Shown: positions 1 through 8,345 of the stretch, one piece after another | Layout: each line of letters begins with the position of its first letter | Position numbering within the stretch: the stretch's first letter is position 1 | Notes under the pieces: generated by a model | Told to the model about the DNA's origin: nothing | What the model saw: only the letters and a program-made list of their open reading frames with translations | Databases searched by the model: none | NCBI RefSeq assembly: GCF_015709525.1 | Contig: NZ_JADNRA010000024.1 | Span: 1-64,000 of the forward strand | DNA from: Methylocystis sp. L43 | GTDB taxonomy: Bacteria; Pseudomonadota; Alphaproteobacteria; Rhizobiales; Beijerinckiaceae | Length of the DNA stretch: 64,000 nucleotides | Reading direction: 5' to 3' | Program-made: the position numbers and the translations under genes

Positions 1-379
1 CGGCGAGAAGCTGCGTCATTTCGTCGGGCAGCGGACGCGCGGCGGGTCGCGTCGCTTGCGCGAAGCGCGCGATGACCGCGGCGTCGATCGGATCGGTCTT
101 GGCGCGCCGACCAAGCGCCTGCGCAAAGTGACGCACCTGCGCCGGATTGACGACGACGATGGGCAGAGAGGCGGCGGCAAGCGCCGCAGCGACCACGGTC
201 TCGAAGCCGCCGGTGGCTTCGAGCGCGATCAGCGCGGGCGACAGCCCTTTTAGCCGTTCGACGAGCTGCGCAACGCCTTCGCCATTACGCGCCACCATAA
301 AGGCCGCGCCTTGCGGAAGCGCATGCACATCAAGCCGGTCTTTGGAAACATCGATCCCGACATACACAGCGTCCATCAT
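1..379 (-). CDS. IS110-family transposase, N-terminal part (runs off window)
   Basis: This is the N-terminal ~126 residues of a DEDD transposase; the rest lies beyond the left edge. Read from the ATG at 379, it has VGIDVSKD (Asp10), ALEATGGFE (Glu54) and AKTDPIDA (Asp96, Asp99), the RuvC-like acidic residues of the IS110 family. Full-length members are roughly 320-400 residues. IS110 elements usually lack terminal inverted repeats, and I see none in the 222 bases between this start and the next gene, so the element's end cannot be placed. A second ATG lies one codon downstream of the chosen start. Whether the copy is intact cannot be told from here. Confidence 0.85.
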   Translation of the reverse strand, partial: MMDAVYVGIDVSKDRLDVHALPQGAAFMVARNGEGVAQLVERLKGLSPALIALEATGGFETVVAAALAAASLPIVVVNPAQVRHFAQALGRRAKTDPIDAAVIARFAQATRPAARPLPDEMTQLLA

Positions 380-601
380 GTCCCGTCCTTGCCTAAGCGG
401 GCTTCGCTTCGCGCGGCCCAAGCGACTGTTCGGGTTCGATGGAACGGCAGACGGGCGGCCAAGCTGAGGAACGGGCTCGATCGCCCGAGGATGAGCCGGC
501 GTCCCGTCCGCCACCGCAGCGGCAATGTTAGCCGATCCGCCACGGTTTAAGTTACAAGGATGAGGAAGCCCTTCACCCGATAGCCCTGCGCCGGTAAGAG
601 G

Positions 602-790
602 CTATTTCCGGAAGAACGCTTCCGCCGCCGCGCTTGCCGCTTGTTTGGCCGCGCGCTTGGCCTCAAGCCGGGCGATCTCCTGCCGTAGTCGTTCGATGCG
701 CTCGTCGAGTTCGGCGACGGACAGAAGATCGAGCGGTTGGCCGATCTCGAAAGCCGCGGGACGCGGCGCGTCATCCTGTTCGCTTTTCAT
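602..790 (-). CDS. DUF1192 family small protein
   Basis: A 62-residue protein matching the DUF1192 pattern of alphaproteobacteria: an acidic start, the core LLSVAELDERIERLRQEIA at about residues 22-40, an Ala/Arg/Lys-rich helix (LEAKRAAKQAASAA) and the ending AEAFFRK. The middle is predicted to be a coiled coil. No biochemical function is known for the family. It is transcribed toward the IS110 copy and away from ppdK. The ATG at 790 is preferred to the GTG one codon earlier. The assignment rests on overall similarity to the family as I remember it. Confidence 0.75.
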   Translation of the reverse strand: MKSEQDDAPRPAAFEIGQPLDLLSVAELDERIERLRQEIARLEAKRAAKQAASAAAEAFFRK

Positions 791-1009
791 CACCGCGCGA
801 CCTCGGCTGGATTTCTTCGCTCGCTGGCCAAAATAGCGCTCAAGGAGTCATGCGCCAACTTGTGGACGCGCGTCATTTGAGCGTAACTTCCGGCGCGCTT
901 GATGATCCGCGCAGGCGGGGCGTCGGCGGCCGCGGCGCGGCCGGAAGCGCCCAAGACCGCCAAGGCGCGGCGCGTCCCGCGCCCGCCTCTCTTTCCGGAC
1001 GAAATAGGT

Positions 1010-3688
1010 ATGACCAAGTGGGTGTATAGTTTCAGCGCCGGTCGGTCCGAAGGATCGGCGTCGATGAAAGAGCTTTTGGGCGGCAAGGGAGCCAATCTCG
1101 CTGAAATGGCGGCCCTCGGACTGCCAGTGCCGCCCGGCTTCACCATCACCACCGAGGTCTGCGCCTATTTTTACGCCAACGGCAAGACCTTTCCCGCCGA
1201 TCTAGCCGGGCAGGTCGACGCAGCGCTTGCCGATATCGGCCGCGTCGCCGGGCACGCCTTCGAAGACCCGCAGCAGCCGCTGCTCGTCTCGGTGCGTTCG
1301 GGCGCCCGCGCCTCAATGCCCGGGATGATGGACACGGTGCTCAATCTCGGTCTCAACGACGAGACCGTGGAAGCGATCGCGCACAACTCCGGCGACGAAC
1401 GCTTCGCCTGGGACTGCTACAGACGCTTCATCGAAATGTATTCTAGCGTCGTGCTCGGCGTCGAACATCACGAGTTCGAGGACGCGCTGGAGAGAATCAA
1501 GGAGAGCAAGGGCTTCGCGCTCGATACGCAGCTGACGGCCGACGATTGGCGCACGGTCGCCGCGCAATATAAGGCGATCGTCGAACAGGCCGCCGGCAAG
1601 AGCTTCCCACAGGATCCGCGCGAGCAGTTGTGGGGCGCGATCAAGGCGGTGTTTTCATCCTGGATGAACAATCGCGCCATCGTCTATCGCGGCCTGCACA
1701 ACATCCCCGAAAGCTGGGGCACCGCCGTCAGTATTCAGGCGATGGTGTTCGGCAATATGGGCGCGCAGTCGGCGACCGGCGTCGCCTTCACGCGCAACCC
1801 TTCGACCGGCGTGCGCGAGCTCTATGGCGAATATCTCATCAATGCGCAGGGCGAAGACGTCGTCGCCGGCATTCGCACGCCGCAGCCGATCGCCCAAGCC
1901 GCGAGCCACGCCTCCGGTTTCGAGAAGATTTCGCTCGAAGCGGCGATGCCGGCGATCTTCGCCGAATTCAAAGGCTACGCCGACAAGCTCGAACGCCATT
2001 TCCGCGACATGCAGGACATGGAGTTTACGGTCGAGCGGGGGAAATTATGGATGCTGCAGACACGCGCCGGCAAACGCACCGCCCGCGCGGCGCTCAAGCT
2101 CGCCGTCGACATGGCCCGCGAAGGCCTCATCGGCAAGGATGAGGCGCTCACGCGCGTCGAGCCGCAGTCGCTGGAACAATTGCTGCATCCGACGATCGAT
2201 CCCGCGGCGAAGCGCAATATTCTCGCGACGGGTCTCCCCGCTTCGCCGGGCGCGGCTGTCGGCGAAATCGTCTTCGATCCGGAAGAAGCCGCAAAGCTCG
2301 CCTCGAACGGCCGCAAGATCATCCTCGTGCGCATCGAGACGAGTCCCGAAGACATCACCGGCATGCATGGGGCGGAAGGCATTCTCACTGCGCGCGGCGG
2401 CATGACCTCGCACGCCGCCGTCGTGGCGCGCGGCATGGGCAAGCCTTGCGTCACCGGCGCCGGCGCGCTGCGCATCGATTATGAGGACCAGAGCTTCACC
2501 GTCGCCGGCAAGCGTTTCGGCAAGGGCGACCGCATCACCATCGACGGCTCCGCCGGCCAGGTGATCGCCGGCGAAGTGAAGATGCAGCGGCCGGAGCTCA
2601 CCGGCGAATTCGCCGTGCTGATGTCCTGGGCGGACCAGAAACGGCGGCTGAAAATCCGCGCCAACGCCGAAACGCCGTCAGACGCGCGCGCCGCCCGTCG
2701 TTTCGGCGCCGAGGGAATTGGTCTGGCGCGCACCGAGCACATGTTTTTCGAAGGCGAGCGCATCGTCGCGGTGCGCGAGATGATCCTCGCCGATGACGCT
2801 GAAGGGCGCCGCCTCGCGCTGGCGAAACTGCTGCCCATGCAGCGCGAGGACTTCAAGCAGCTGTTCGAGATCATGTCGGGCCTGCCGGTCACGATCCGTC
2901 TGCTCGATCCGCCGCTGCATGAATTCCTGCCGCATTCGGATGCCGAGATCGCCGCCGTGGCGCGGGCGATGGGCGCCGATCCAGTGAAACTGCGCCGCCG
3001 CGCTGCGCAGCTTTCGGAATTCAATCCGATGCTCGGCTTTCGCGGCGTGCGGCTCGCCGTCATCTTCCCCGAGATCGTCGACATGCAGGCGCGCGCGATT
3101 TTCGAGGCGGCGATCGAAGCCAGCCTTTCGACGGGCGAACCCGTCGACATCGAGATCATGGCGCCGCTCGTCTTCACACGCGCGGAGCTCGATCTCGTCA
3201 AGGCGCGCGTCGCCGAAATGGCGAAGCTCGTCGAGGGCGAAACCGGGATCAGGCCGAATTACCACGTCGGCACCATGATCGAATTGCCGCGGGCGGCGCT
3301 GCGCGCCGGCGACATCGCCCCGTCAGCGGATTTCTTCTCCTTCGGCACCAACGACCTGACGCAAACGACGCTCGGCATTTCGCGCGACGATTCGGGCTCC
3401 TTCCTCAACGCCTATGTCGAAAAGGGGCTGCTGCCGGCCGACCCCTTTGTGACGATCGATCAGGAAGGCGTCGGCGAACTCGTCGAGCTCGGCTGCAAAC
3501 GCGCCCGCGCCGCAAATCCGACGATTACGCTCGGCGTCTGCGGCGAGCATGGCGGCGATCCGGTTTCCGTCGCCTTCTTCGACAAGATCGGCTTCGACTA
3601 TGTGTCCTGTTCGCCGTTCCGCGTGCCGATCGCGCGGCTCGCCGCGGCGCAGGCGGCGCTCGGCGAGAAGGCGTCGAGCACGGCGTGA
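1010..3688 (+). CDS. ppdK: pyruvate, phosphate dikinase
   Basis: PPDK interconverts pyruvate + ATP + Pi and phosphoenolpyruvate + AMP + PPi in the cytoplasm. The 892-residue product from the ATG at 1010 (MTKWVYSFSAG) has the family length. It has an N-terminal ATP-grasp domain (LLGGKGANLAEMA near residue 25), the central swivelling domain with phospho-carrier His468 in GGMTSHAAVVARG, and a C-terminal PEP-binding barrel with LARTEHMFF and catalytic Cys844 in GVCGEHGGDP. The frame stays open 37 codons upstream to an ATG-like start at 899, but that extension is Ala/Pro/Arg-rich and unlike the family. In a serine-cycle organism PPDK would regenerate PEP, but that role is inferred. It appears to be a single-gene unit. 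Confidence 0.95.
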   Translation: MTKWVYSFSAGRSEGSASMKELLGGKGANLAEMAALGLPVPPGFTITTEVCAYFYANGKTFPADLAGQVDAALADIGRVAGHAFEDPQQPLLVSVRSGARASMPGMMDTVLNLGLNDETVEAIAHNSGDERFAWDCYRRFIEMYSSVVLGVEHHEFEDALERIKESKGFALDTQLTADDWRTVAAQYKAIVEQAAGKSFPQDPREQLWGAIKAVFSSWMNNRAIVYRGLHNIPESWGTAVSIQAMVFGNMGAQSATGVAFTRNPSTGVRELYGEYLINAQGEDVVAGIRTPQPIAQAASHASGFEKISLEAAMPAIFAEFKGYADKLERHFRDMQDMEFTVERGKLWMLQTRAGKRTARAALKLAVDMAREGLIGKDEALTRVEPQSLEQLLHPTIDPAAKRNILATGLPASPGAAVGEIVFDPEEAAKLASNGRKIILVRIETSPEDITGMHGAEGILTARGGMTSHAAVVARGMGKPCVTGAGALRIDYEDQSFTVAGKRFGKGDRITIDGSAGQVIAGEVKMQRPELTGEFAVLMSWADQKRRLKIRANAETPSDARAARRFGAEGIGLARTEHMFFEGERIVAVREMILADDAEGRRLALAKLLPMQREDFKQLFEIMSGLPVTIRLLDPPLHEFLPHSDAEIAAVARAMGADPVKLRRRAAQLSEFNPMLGFRGVRLAVIFPEIVDMQARAIFEAAIEASLSTGEPVDIEIMAPLVFTRAELDLVKARVAEMAKLVEGETGIRPNYHVGTMIELPRAALRAGDIAPSADFFSFGTNDLTQTTLGISRDDSGSFLNAYVEKGLLPADPFVTIDQEGVGELVELGCKRARAANPTITLGVCGEHGGDPVSVAFFDKIGFDYVSCSPFRVPIARLAAAQAALGEKASSTA

Positions 3689-3735
3689 TCCTGCTCGAAG
3701 AGCAGCGCTAAAGAAACGCGTCTCGCCGGCTCGTC

Positions 3736-3758
3736 ATGGCCGGGCTTGTCCCGGCCAT
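3736..3758. repeat. dispersed palindromic element, possible terminator
   Basis: A perfect 9-bp inverted repeat, ATGGCCGGG-cttgt-CCCGGCCAT, sits between the convergent ppdK and the cNMP-binding gene. The same palindrome is very common in intergenic DNA of Hyphomicrobiales such as Bradyrhizobium (from memory). It could fold in RNA from either strand and end both transcripts, but no T-run follows. Confidence 0.7.
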
Positions 3759-3781
3759 CCACGCAGGAGAGACGCCGCGCC

Positions 3782-4453
3782 TCACGCGCTCTCCAGCTCC
3801 TGCTCGCGGTGATTCATCTCGAAGCGGCGCACGATCAGCCGCACGAGATAAAGGCCGAATTCGGGGTTTTGAAAATAGAGCTGTTCGAACTGCTCATAGG
3901 TGATGACGAGCAGACTGACGTCGCTCTTGCAGCGCGCCGTCGCGGTGCGTTTGCCGTTTGTCGTAAATAGCGCCATCTCGCCGAAAATGGCGCCAGGCGA
4001 GAGAAGCGCGTCGCGTTCGACGATTTCGACATTTCCTTCGACCACGACAAAGGCCTCGGCGGCTGCGTCGCCCTTCATGAAGACCGCTTCGCCGCGTCGC
4101 AGCGTGCGCGGATGCATGAAGGGCTTCAGCCATTCGATGTTCAGGTCGCTGCCGTTGGCTTCGCGCACGCTGGCGATGAGCTTGCGCATTTCGCGCATGC
4201 GGGTGAAGTTGAGCGGCAGGTTGATGGCGTGTTTGGCGATCGTCGGCGGGCTGGCGATGATCAGCCCCAAGGTCACGCCGAGCACATTGCCGAGCATCGC
4301 CGTGATGCGCAGCGGGATCATCCGCTTCATGTAAGCGGCGCCGACGACGGTCGACGCTTCCGCCCAGGCGAGCGCCGTCAGCGCCGCCCCGCCGACCGTC
4401 TTTCCCGTATCGGACGCGGCCCAGCTCATTAGCGTATCGATCAGTTCCGACAT
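3782..4453 (-). CDS. membrane protein with cyclic-nucleotide-binding domain
   Basis: A 223-residue protein. Two hydrophobic segments at about residues 20-40 (GGAALTALAWAEASTVVGAA) and 45-67 (AMLGNVLGVTLGLIIA) suggest membrane anchoring. Residues ~105-210 form a Crp-type cNMP-binding jelly roll: RRGEAVFMKGD, AFVVVEGNVEIV, LLSPGAIFGEMALF and RTATARCKSDVSLLVI. The FGEMAL...R-T-A phosphate-binding cassette is well kept, so nucleotide binding is plausible. No output domain follows. The ATG at 4453 (MSELIDTL) is chosen because GGAAG lies just upstream; in-frame starts at 4465 and 4495 are possible. It is divergent from yjbQ. The physiological role is unknown. Confidence 0.75.
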   Translation of the reverse strand: MSELIDTLMSWAASDTGKTVGGAALTALAWAEASTVVGAAYMKRMIPLRITAMLGNVLGVTLGLIIASPPTIAKHAINLPLNFTRMREMRKLIASVREANGSDLNIEWLKPFMHPRTLRRGEAVFMKGDAAAEAFVVVEGNVEIVERDALLSPGAIFGEMALFTTNGKRTATARCKSDVSLLVITYEQFEQLYFQNPEFGLYLVRLIVRRFEMNHREQELESA

Positions 4454-4561
4454 ATCAGCTTCCATCCTTACGCCGCGCTTAACCTTTGCGCGCAATCAAG
4501 ACAAGCGTTCAAAAAAGCGTGCGGGACTGGACTTTCCCATGCGCTTTCGCACATTCGCTCC

Positions 4562-4978
4562 ATGCGACAAACGAGCCGAATCCTGCGGATCGAGACATCC
4601 GGGCGCGGATTTTACGAATTTACCGAGGCCGTCCGCGACTTTGCGCGCGCTGCGCGCATGACGCAGGGGCTGGCGACGGCGTTCTGTCGCCACACCTCCG
4701 CGTCGCTGCTCATTCAGGAAAACGCTGATCCCACCGTTTTGCGCGATCTCGAAGCCGTCTTCGCGCGGCTCGCGCCCGAAGGCGCGGATTACGCCCATCA
4801 TACGGAGGGCGCCGACGACATGCCGGCGCATATCCGCGCCGCGCTCACGCAGACGCAGCTCTCGATTCCCCTCATTGGCGGCGCGCTGGCGCTTGGAACT
4901 TGGCAGGGCGTCTTTCTTTTCGAGCACCGCCGGCGGGCGCACCGGCGCGAGGTCGCGCTGCATCTGATCGGCGAATGA
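4562..4978 (+). CDS. YjbQ/UPF0047 family protein
   Basis: A 138-residue protein of the YjbQ (UPF0047) family. Members have weak thiamine-phosphate synthase activity in vitro, but the true substrate is unsettled. The conserved marks are all present: CRHTSASLLIQENADPTV at about residues 42-59 (His and Glu/Asn ligands), HHTEGADDMPAHIRAALT at 79-97, and LGTWQGVFLFEHR near 117-129, which form the metal-lined pocket of the trimer. Length is exactly that of the family. It is a single-gene unit between divergent and tandem neighbours of unrelated function. Confidence 0.9.
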   Translation: MRQTSRILRIETSGRGFYEFTEAVRDFARAARMTQGLATAFCRHTSASLLIQENADPTVLRDLEAVFARLAPEGADYAHHTEGADDMPAHIRAALTQTQLSIPLIGGALALGTWQGVFLFEHRRRAHRREVALHLIGE

Positions 4979-5123
4979 TCGCGCCGTTGCGTCATTCTGG
5001 CACGATGACGGCGCCGCGCCGGCAACGGTTCCGCAAGGCTAATGAACGATAAGATTTTACGAAGGATCGCATCCGGGGCGGAGCGACGCAAATCGCGGCG
5101 CCTTGCCAGACGCGCCGTCGCAC

Positions 5124-6416
5124 ATGGATCAGTCTATGCGTCGTCAGTCGAGAACGCGTTTCGTGCGCAGAGGGGTTGCGCCCTGGGTCTTTAGCGTAAC
5201 GGCGCCATGGGCGCTTGGCGTGGGCATGCTGGTCTCCTTCACCGCGGTCGCCGGGCAGGACCCCGTCGCCGACTGGCGCGTTTCTCCGCTCGCGGCCCGT
5301 GCGCCGGGGGCGCTGACGCTCGGCTTCAGCGAGGCGGCAAGCGGCGATTACGGGTTCTACGGCCCCACCCGCGCGCAAATTCAGCAGGCGCGCCTCAATG
5401 TTGGCGCCCCCGAGGAGAACGGCGCAGTCCCCGACGAGCGCGAACCGCATGTCGATCTCAAGCCGGATGTGAAGCATTTTCCCCAGGTCGATCGGCGGCA
5501 TAAGGGCGATCCGGTGGTCGCCATGCGGCCCGGTTTCGAGACCCGCCGGCCGCAGCCGGCGAATCTGGGGCTGAGCGAGTCGCCGCCGCTTTCCTTTGGC
5601 CTTGAGGGCAAGTCGACGCGGCCGACCGCGACGCCGCTTGCGCCTCGCGGCAAAACCCCGGGCGACGAAGCGCTCGAAGAGGCGGACGCGGGCTCCGCGC
5701 CGGAGCCGGCGACGACGCAAAAATCGATGGCGGCCGCCTCGCCGGCGCAAAGTTCGTCGATCTCGACGCCGACCGGCGCCGACGCGCCCCGCGACCTCGG
5801 GCGGGAGGCGCAGACCGAACGCGCCCTTCATGGCGCATCCCCGCAGACGCCGCGCGCCGTCGCGCTGGGCTCCTCGACGCCGGCGCAGCCGGACGCCGTG
5901 CCCATCGAAGTGTCATCCTTCCCCGGCGCGACGCTGGCGCTGTCGACGCCAGGCCAGGCGTTGAGCGCATCACGTCCGGATTATGCCGCCTCGATCGATC
6001 CGGAAAAGCTTGGCCGGGAGGCTCGCTGTCTGGCGGAAGCGGTCTATTTCGAGGCCCGCAGCGAGCCCGAGGCGGGGCAGGCCGCCGTCGCGCAGGTCGT
6101 GCTCAATCGTGTCCAGAGCGGGCTTTATCCCGCAAGCGTCTGCGGCGTCGTCTATCAGAACAGGCATCGCTATCGCGGCTGCCAATTCTCCTTCGCCTGC
6201 GAGGGCAAGTCGCTCCGCATCACCGAAGGCGACGCCTGGGAACAGGCGGTGCGCGTCGCCAAGGAGGTCATGGTTGGTCGAACCTACATCTCCGACGTCG
6301 GCCGTTCGACGCATTACCACGCCAATTACGCCCATCCGCGCTGGGCGCGTGCGCTCCGAAAGATGGATGTCATCGGCAGGCATATTTTCTACCGGCTGAA
6401 ACCGGGACAGACGTAA
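5124..6416 (+). CDS. SleB-like cell wall hydrolase, membrane-anchored
   Basis: A 430-residue protein with a short basic N-terminus, a hydrophobic helix at about residues 18-40 (FSVTAPWALGVGMLVSF), a long Pro/Ala/Ser-rich disordered stretch to about residue 290, and a C-terminal SleB (hydrolase_2) domain at 295-428. The domain carries CLAEAVYFEARSEP with its likely catalytic Glu, QVVLNRVQSG, CQFSFACEG and STHYHANYAHPRWA. In spores SleB cuts cortex peptidoglycan; in non-sporing alphaproteobacteria homologues are thought to remodel the wall in the periplasm. Starts at 5103 (TTG) or 5136 (ATG) are possible. The domain call is secure; the exact lytic activity is not. Confidence 0.85.
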   Translation: MDQSMRRQSRTRFVRRGVAPWVFSVTAPWALGVGMLVSFTAVAGQDPVADWRVSPLAARAPGALTLGFSEAASGDYGFYGPTRAQIQQARLNVGAPEENGAVPDEREPHVDLKPDVKHFPQVDRRHKGDPVVAMRPGFETRRPQPANLGLSESPPLSFGLEGKSTRPTATPLAPRGKTPGDEALEEADAGSAPEPATTQKSMAAASPAQSSSISTPTGADAPRDLGREAQTERALHGASPQTPRAVALGSSTPAQPDAVPIEVSSFPGATLALSTPGQALSASRPDYAASIDPEKLGREARCLAEAVYFEARSEPEAGQAAVAQVVLNRVQSGLYPASVCGVVYQNRHRYRGCQFSFACEGKSLRITEGDAWEQAVRVAKEVMVGRTYISDVGRSTHYHANYAHPRWARALRKMDVIGRHIFYRLKPGQT

Positions 6417-6424
6417 GACAAGCG

Positions 6425-7090
6425 TCACTCGATAAGTCGCGCGCGAACCAGCCCGCGCACCGAATTGCCGAGAAGAAACTCTGACTGCGAAATATCTTCA
6501 AGCCGCAGGATGGACTCGCGGGCGCGCCCTTGCGCGATGAGCGCGGCGCGCAGCGTTCCCGGCAGCAGGCCGCAGGAGAGCGGCGGGGTCAGCAAAATGT
6601 CGCCCCGAGGCGCGAAGAGGTTGCAGCGCGCCGCTTCGCAAAGCTCGTCGCGCTCGTTTTGAAAGAGAACTTCATCGGCCCCGTAGCGCTGCGCCGCATC
6701 AGTGAGCGCGTCTTCATAGAGCGCGCGCCGCGTCGTCTTGTGCCGCAACAGCGGATCGACGGAGGAAAAGCGCCGTTTCGCGACCGCGACGCGCCAGACG
6801 GTATCGGGCGGAATCGGCTCGATCGGCGTGACGCTGGTTTCGATCGTTCCGTCGCGGGCAAGAACCAGCCGCGCGCGAAGGCGCCCGCTCGACGTCCCCG
6901 CGACAGCGGCGTTCAGCGCGTCGCGGATGCGGGCGTCATCATGGGCGAAGCCGAGCGCAGCGCTCGAAGCCGCAAGCCGCGCGAGATGTTCCGGCAAGAG
7001 TCCAAAGCCCTCGTCGCGCGTCCACAGCAGCGTTTCGATCAGGCCGAAGTCGTTCTCGCGCCCGTCAGAAAGCGCGCCTTGATCAGACAT
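6425..7090 (-). CDS. pabC: aminotransferase class IV, probable aminodeoxychorismate lyase
   Basis: A 221-residue fold-type IV PLP protein. Key marks are FGLIETLLW near residue 15, the catalytic Lys in LLRHKTTRRALY (about residue 117) and DEVLFQNERDELCEAARCNLF with the Glu that contacts PLP. It follows pabB on the same strand and overlaps its 3' end by 52 bases, so the likely reaction is release of pyruvate from aminodeoxychorismate to give p-aminobenzoate for folate. Branched-chain or D-amino-acid aminotransferases share the fold; the pabB context decides. It is short for the family (usually 250-280). Confidence 0.82.
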   Translation of the reverse strand: MSDQGALSDGRENDFGLIETLLWTRDEGFGLLPEHLARLAASSAALGFAHDDARIRDALNAAVAGTSSGRLRARLVLARDGTIETSVTPIEPIPPDTVWRVAVAKRRFSSVDPLLRHKTTRRALYEDALTDAAQRYGADEVLFQNERDELCEAARCNLFAPRGDILLTPPLSCGLLPGTLRAALIAQGRARESILRLEDISQSEFLLGNSVRGLVRARLIE

Positions 7091-8223
7091 TCCTCATACT
7101 CTTCGCGCGCGCGGGAGTCGGCGACGACGGCGGAGCCGACATTGCAGACGAGGTCGCCTTCCGGAAAAATGGTCAGCGTGCGGATCGCGACGTTGAAACG
7201 AATGTCGCCGTCTGGCGCGATGACGCCGAGCGCCCCGCAATAGACGCCGCGCGCCGCGCATTCGAGATCGCGGATGATCTCCATCGCGCGGATCTTGGGC
7301 GCGCCGGTCACCGAGCCGCACGGGAAAAGTCCGGTGAACAGATCCTTCAGCGTCACGTCGTCGCGCAGCCGCGCCTCGATGCCCGACGTCATCTGATGCA
7401 GCGTCGGATAGGTCTGGATGGTGAAAAGATCCGTCACTTTCACCGTGCCGACGACGGCGAGCCGCGACAGATCATTTCGAAGAAGATCAACGATCATCAG
7501 ATTTTCAGCGCGCGATTTTTCGTCTTCGACGAGATGCTGCGCGCGCGCCATGTCTTCGGTCGGCATCACGCCGCGCTGCGCAGTGCCTTTCATCGGGCGG
7601 GCGCGAATGTCGCGGTCCTGCGCCTCGAAGAAGACTTCCGGCGAGAGCGACACGACGGTTTCGGCTTCCAGCGCGACGACGCCGCCATAAGCGACCGGCT
7701 GGCGCTTGCGAAGACCGCGATAAAGCGAAAGCGCGTCGCCGTCATAGCGTCCGTACAGCGGGAAGGTGAGATTGATCTGATAAACGTCGCCGGCGAAAAT
7801 ATAGTCTCGGCACGTGTTGAATCGCTGCGTGTACTCCTCCTGAGTCCAGGCAGGGGAAAGCGGAATGTTCGGCGCCGCGCTTTCGGCGGGCGGCAGCGAC
7901 CAGGGCCGCGACGCCCGAAACGCGCCGAAGAGGAGCAGCGGCGTCTGCGCGTCGGGCGTCGCTTGAGCGGCGAATCTGGGCTCCAGCGCATAGCCGAGCT
8001 CGTAGCCGGCGTAGCCGGCGAGATAGAGGCCGCGCCTTGTCGCCGCCTCCATGCGTTCGAACGCCGCCGCGACGTCTGTCGCCGCACGCGCGACGATGAT
8101 CTCCTCCGGCTCCTCGAACAGCAGCGCCTGTCCGTCGCTGCGGCCGTCTTCGAAAACGACGTAAGGCCGCGCCGGCGCGTCTTTTTGCGTCTGGACGGCG
8201 GGGCGTTCGGCGGCGTCTTGCAT
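7039..8223 (-). CDS. pabB: aminodeoxychorismate synthase component I
   Basis: A 394-residue chorismate-utilising enzyme that, with a glutaminase partner, converts chorismate to 4-amino-4-deoxychorismate for folate synthesis. The C-terminal catalytic domain shows FSLSPEVFFE-like and RPMKGTAQRG (substrate loop), ENLMIVDLLRNDLSRL, LFPCGSVTGAPKIRAMEII (active-site loop) and GVYCGALGVIAPDG. The key Lys is in KGTAQRG, as in PabB rather than a TrpE. The glutaminase pabA is not in the window. Start is the ATG at 8223; a TTG six codons upstream is possible. It is followed by pabC with an overlap, indicating cotranscription. Confidence 0.92.
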   Translation of the reverse strand: MQDAAERPAVQTQKDAPARPYVVFEDGRSDGQALLFEEPEEIIVARAATDVAAAFERMEAATRRGLYLAGYAGYELGYALEPRFAAQATPDAQTPLLLFGAFRASRPWSLPPAESAAPNIPLSPAWTQEEYTQRFNTCRDYIFAGDVYQINLTFPLYGRYDGDALSLYRGLRKRQPVAYGGVVALEAETVVSLSPEVFFEAQDRDIRARPMKGTAQRGVMPTEDMARAQHLVEDEKSRAENLMIVDLLRNDLSRLAVVGTVKVTDLFTIQTYPTLHQMTSGIEARLRDDVTLKDLFTGLFPCGSVTGAPKIRAMEIIRDLECAARGVYCGALGVIAPDGDIRFNVAIRTLTIFPEGDLVCNVGSAVVADSRAREEYEECLIKARFLTGARTTSA

Positions 8224-8345
8224 TTTTGGCGGGGCTCGCAAAGGAACGTGATGTTACATCAGCCGGCTCCAGTTATGAAAGGTTGCATCGTCGCGCAACC
8301 TCCGATGCGCTTTGCTCTCGCTGCGCGCGCGGTCTATGAGGCCTT

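Noticed and set aside
899-1009. 37-residue N-terminal extension of PPDK
   Set aside because: Ala/Pro/Arg-rich, unlike PPDK starts; MTKWVYSF at 1010 matches the family.
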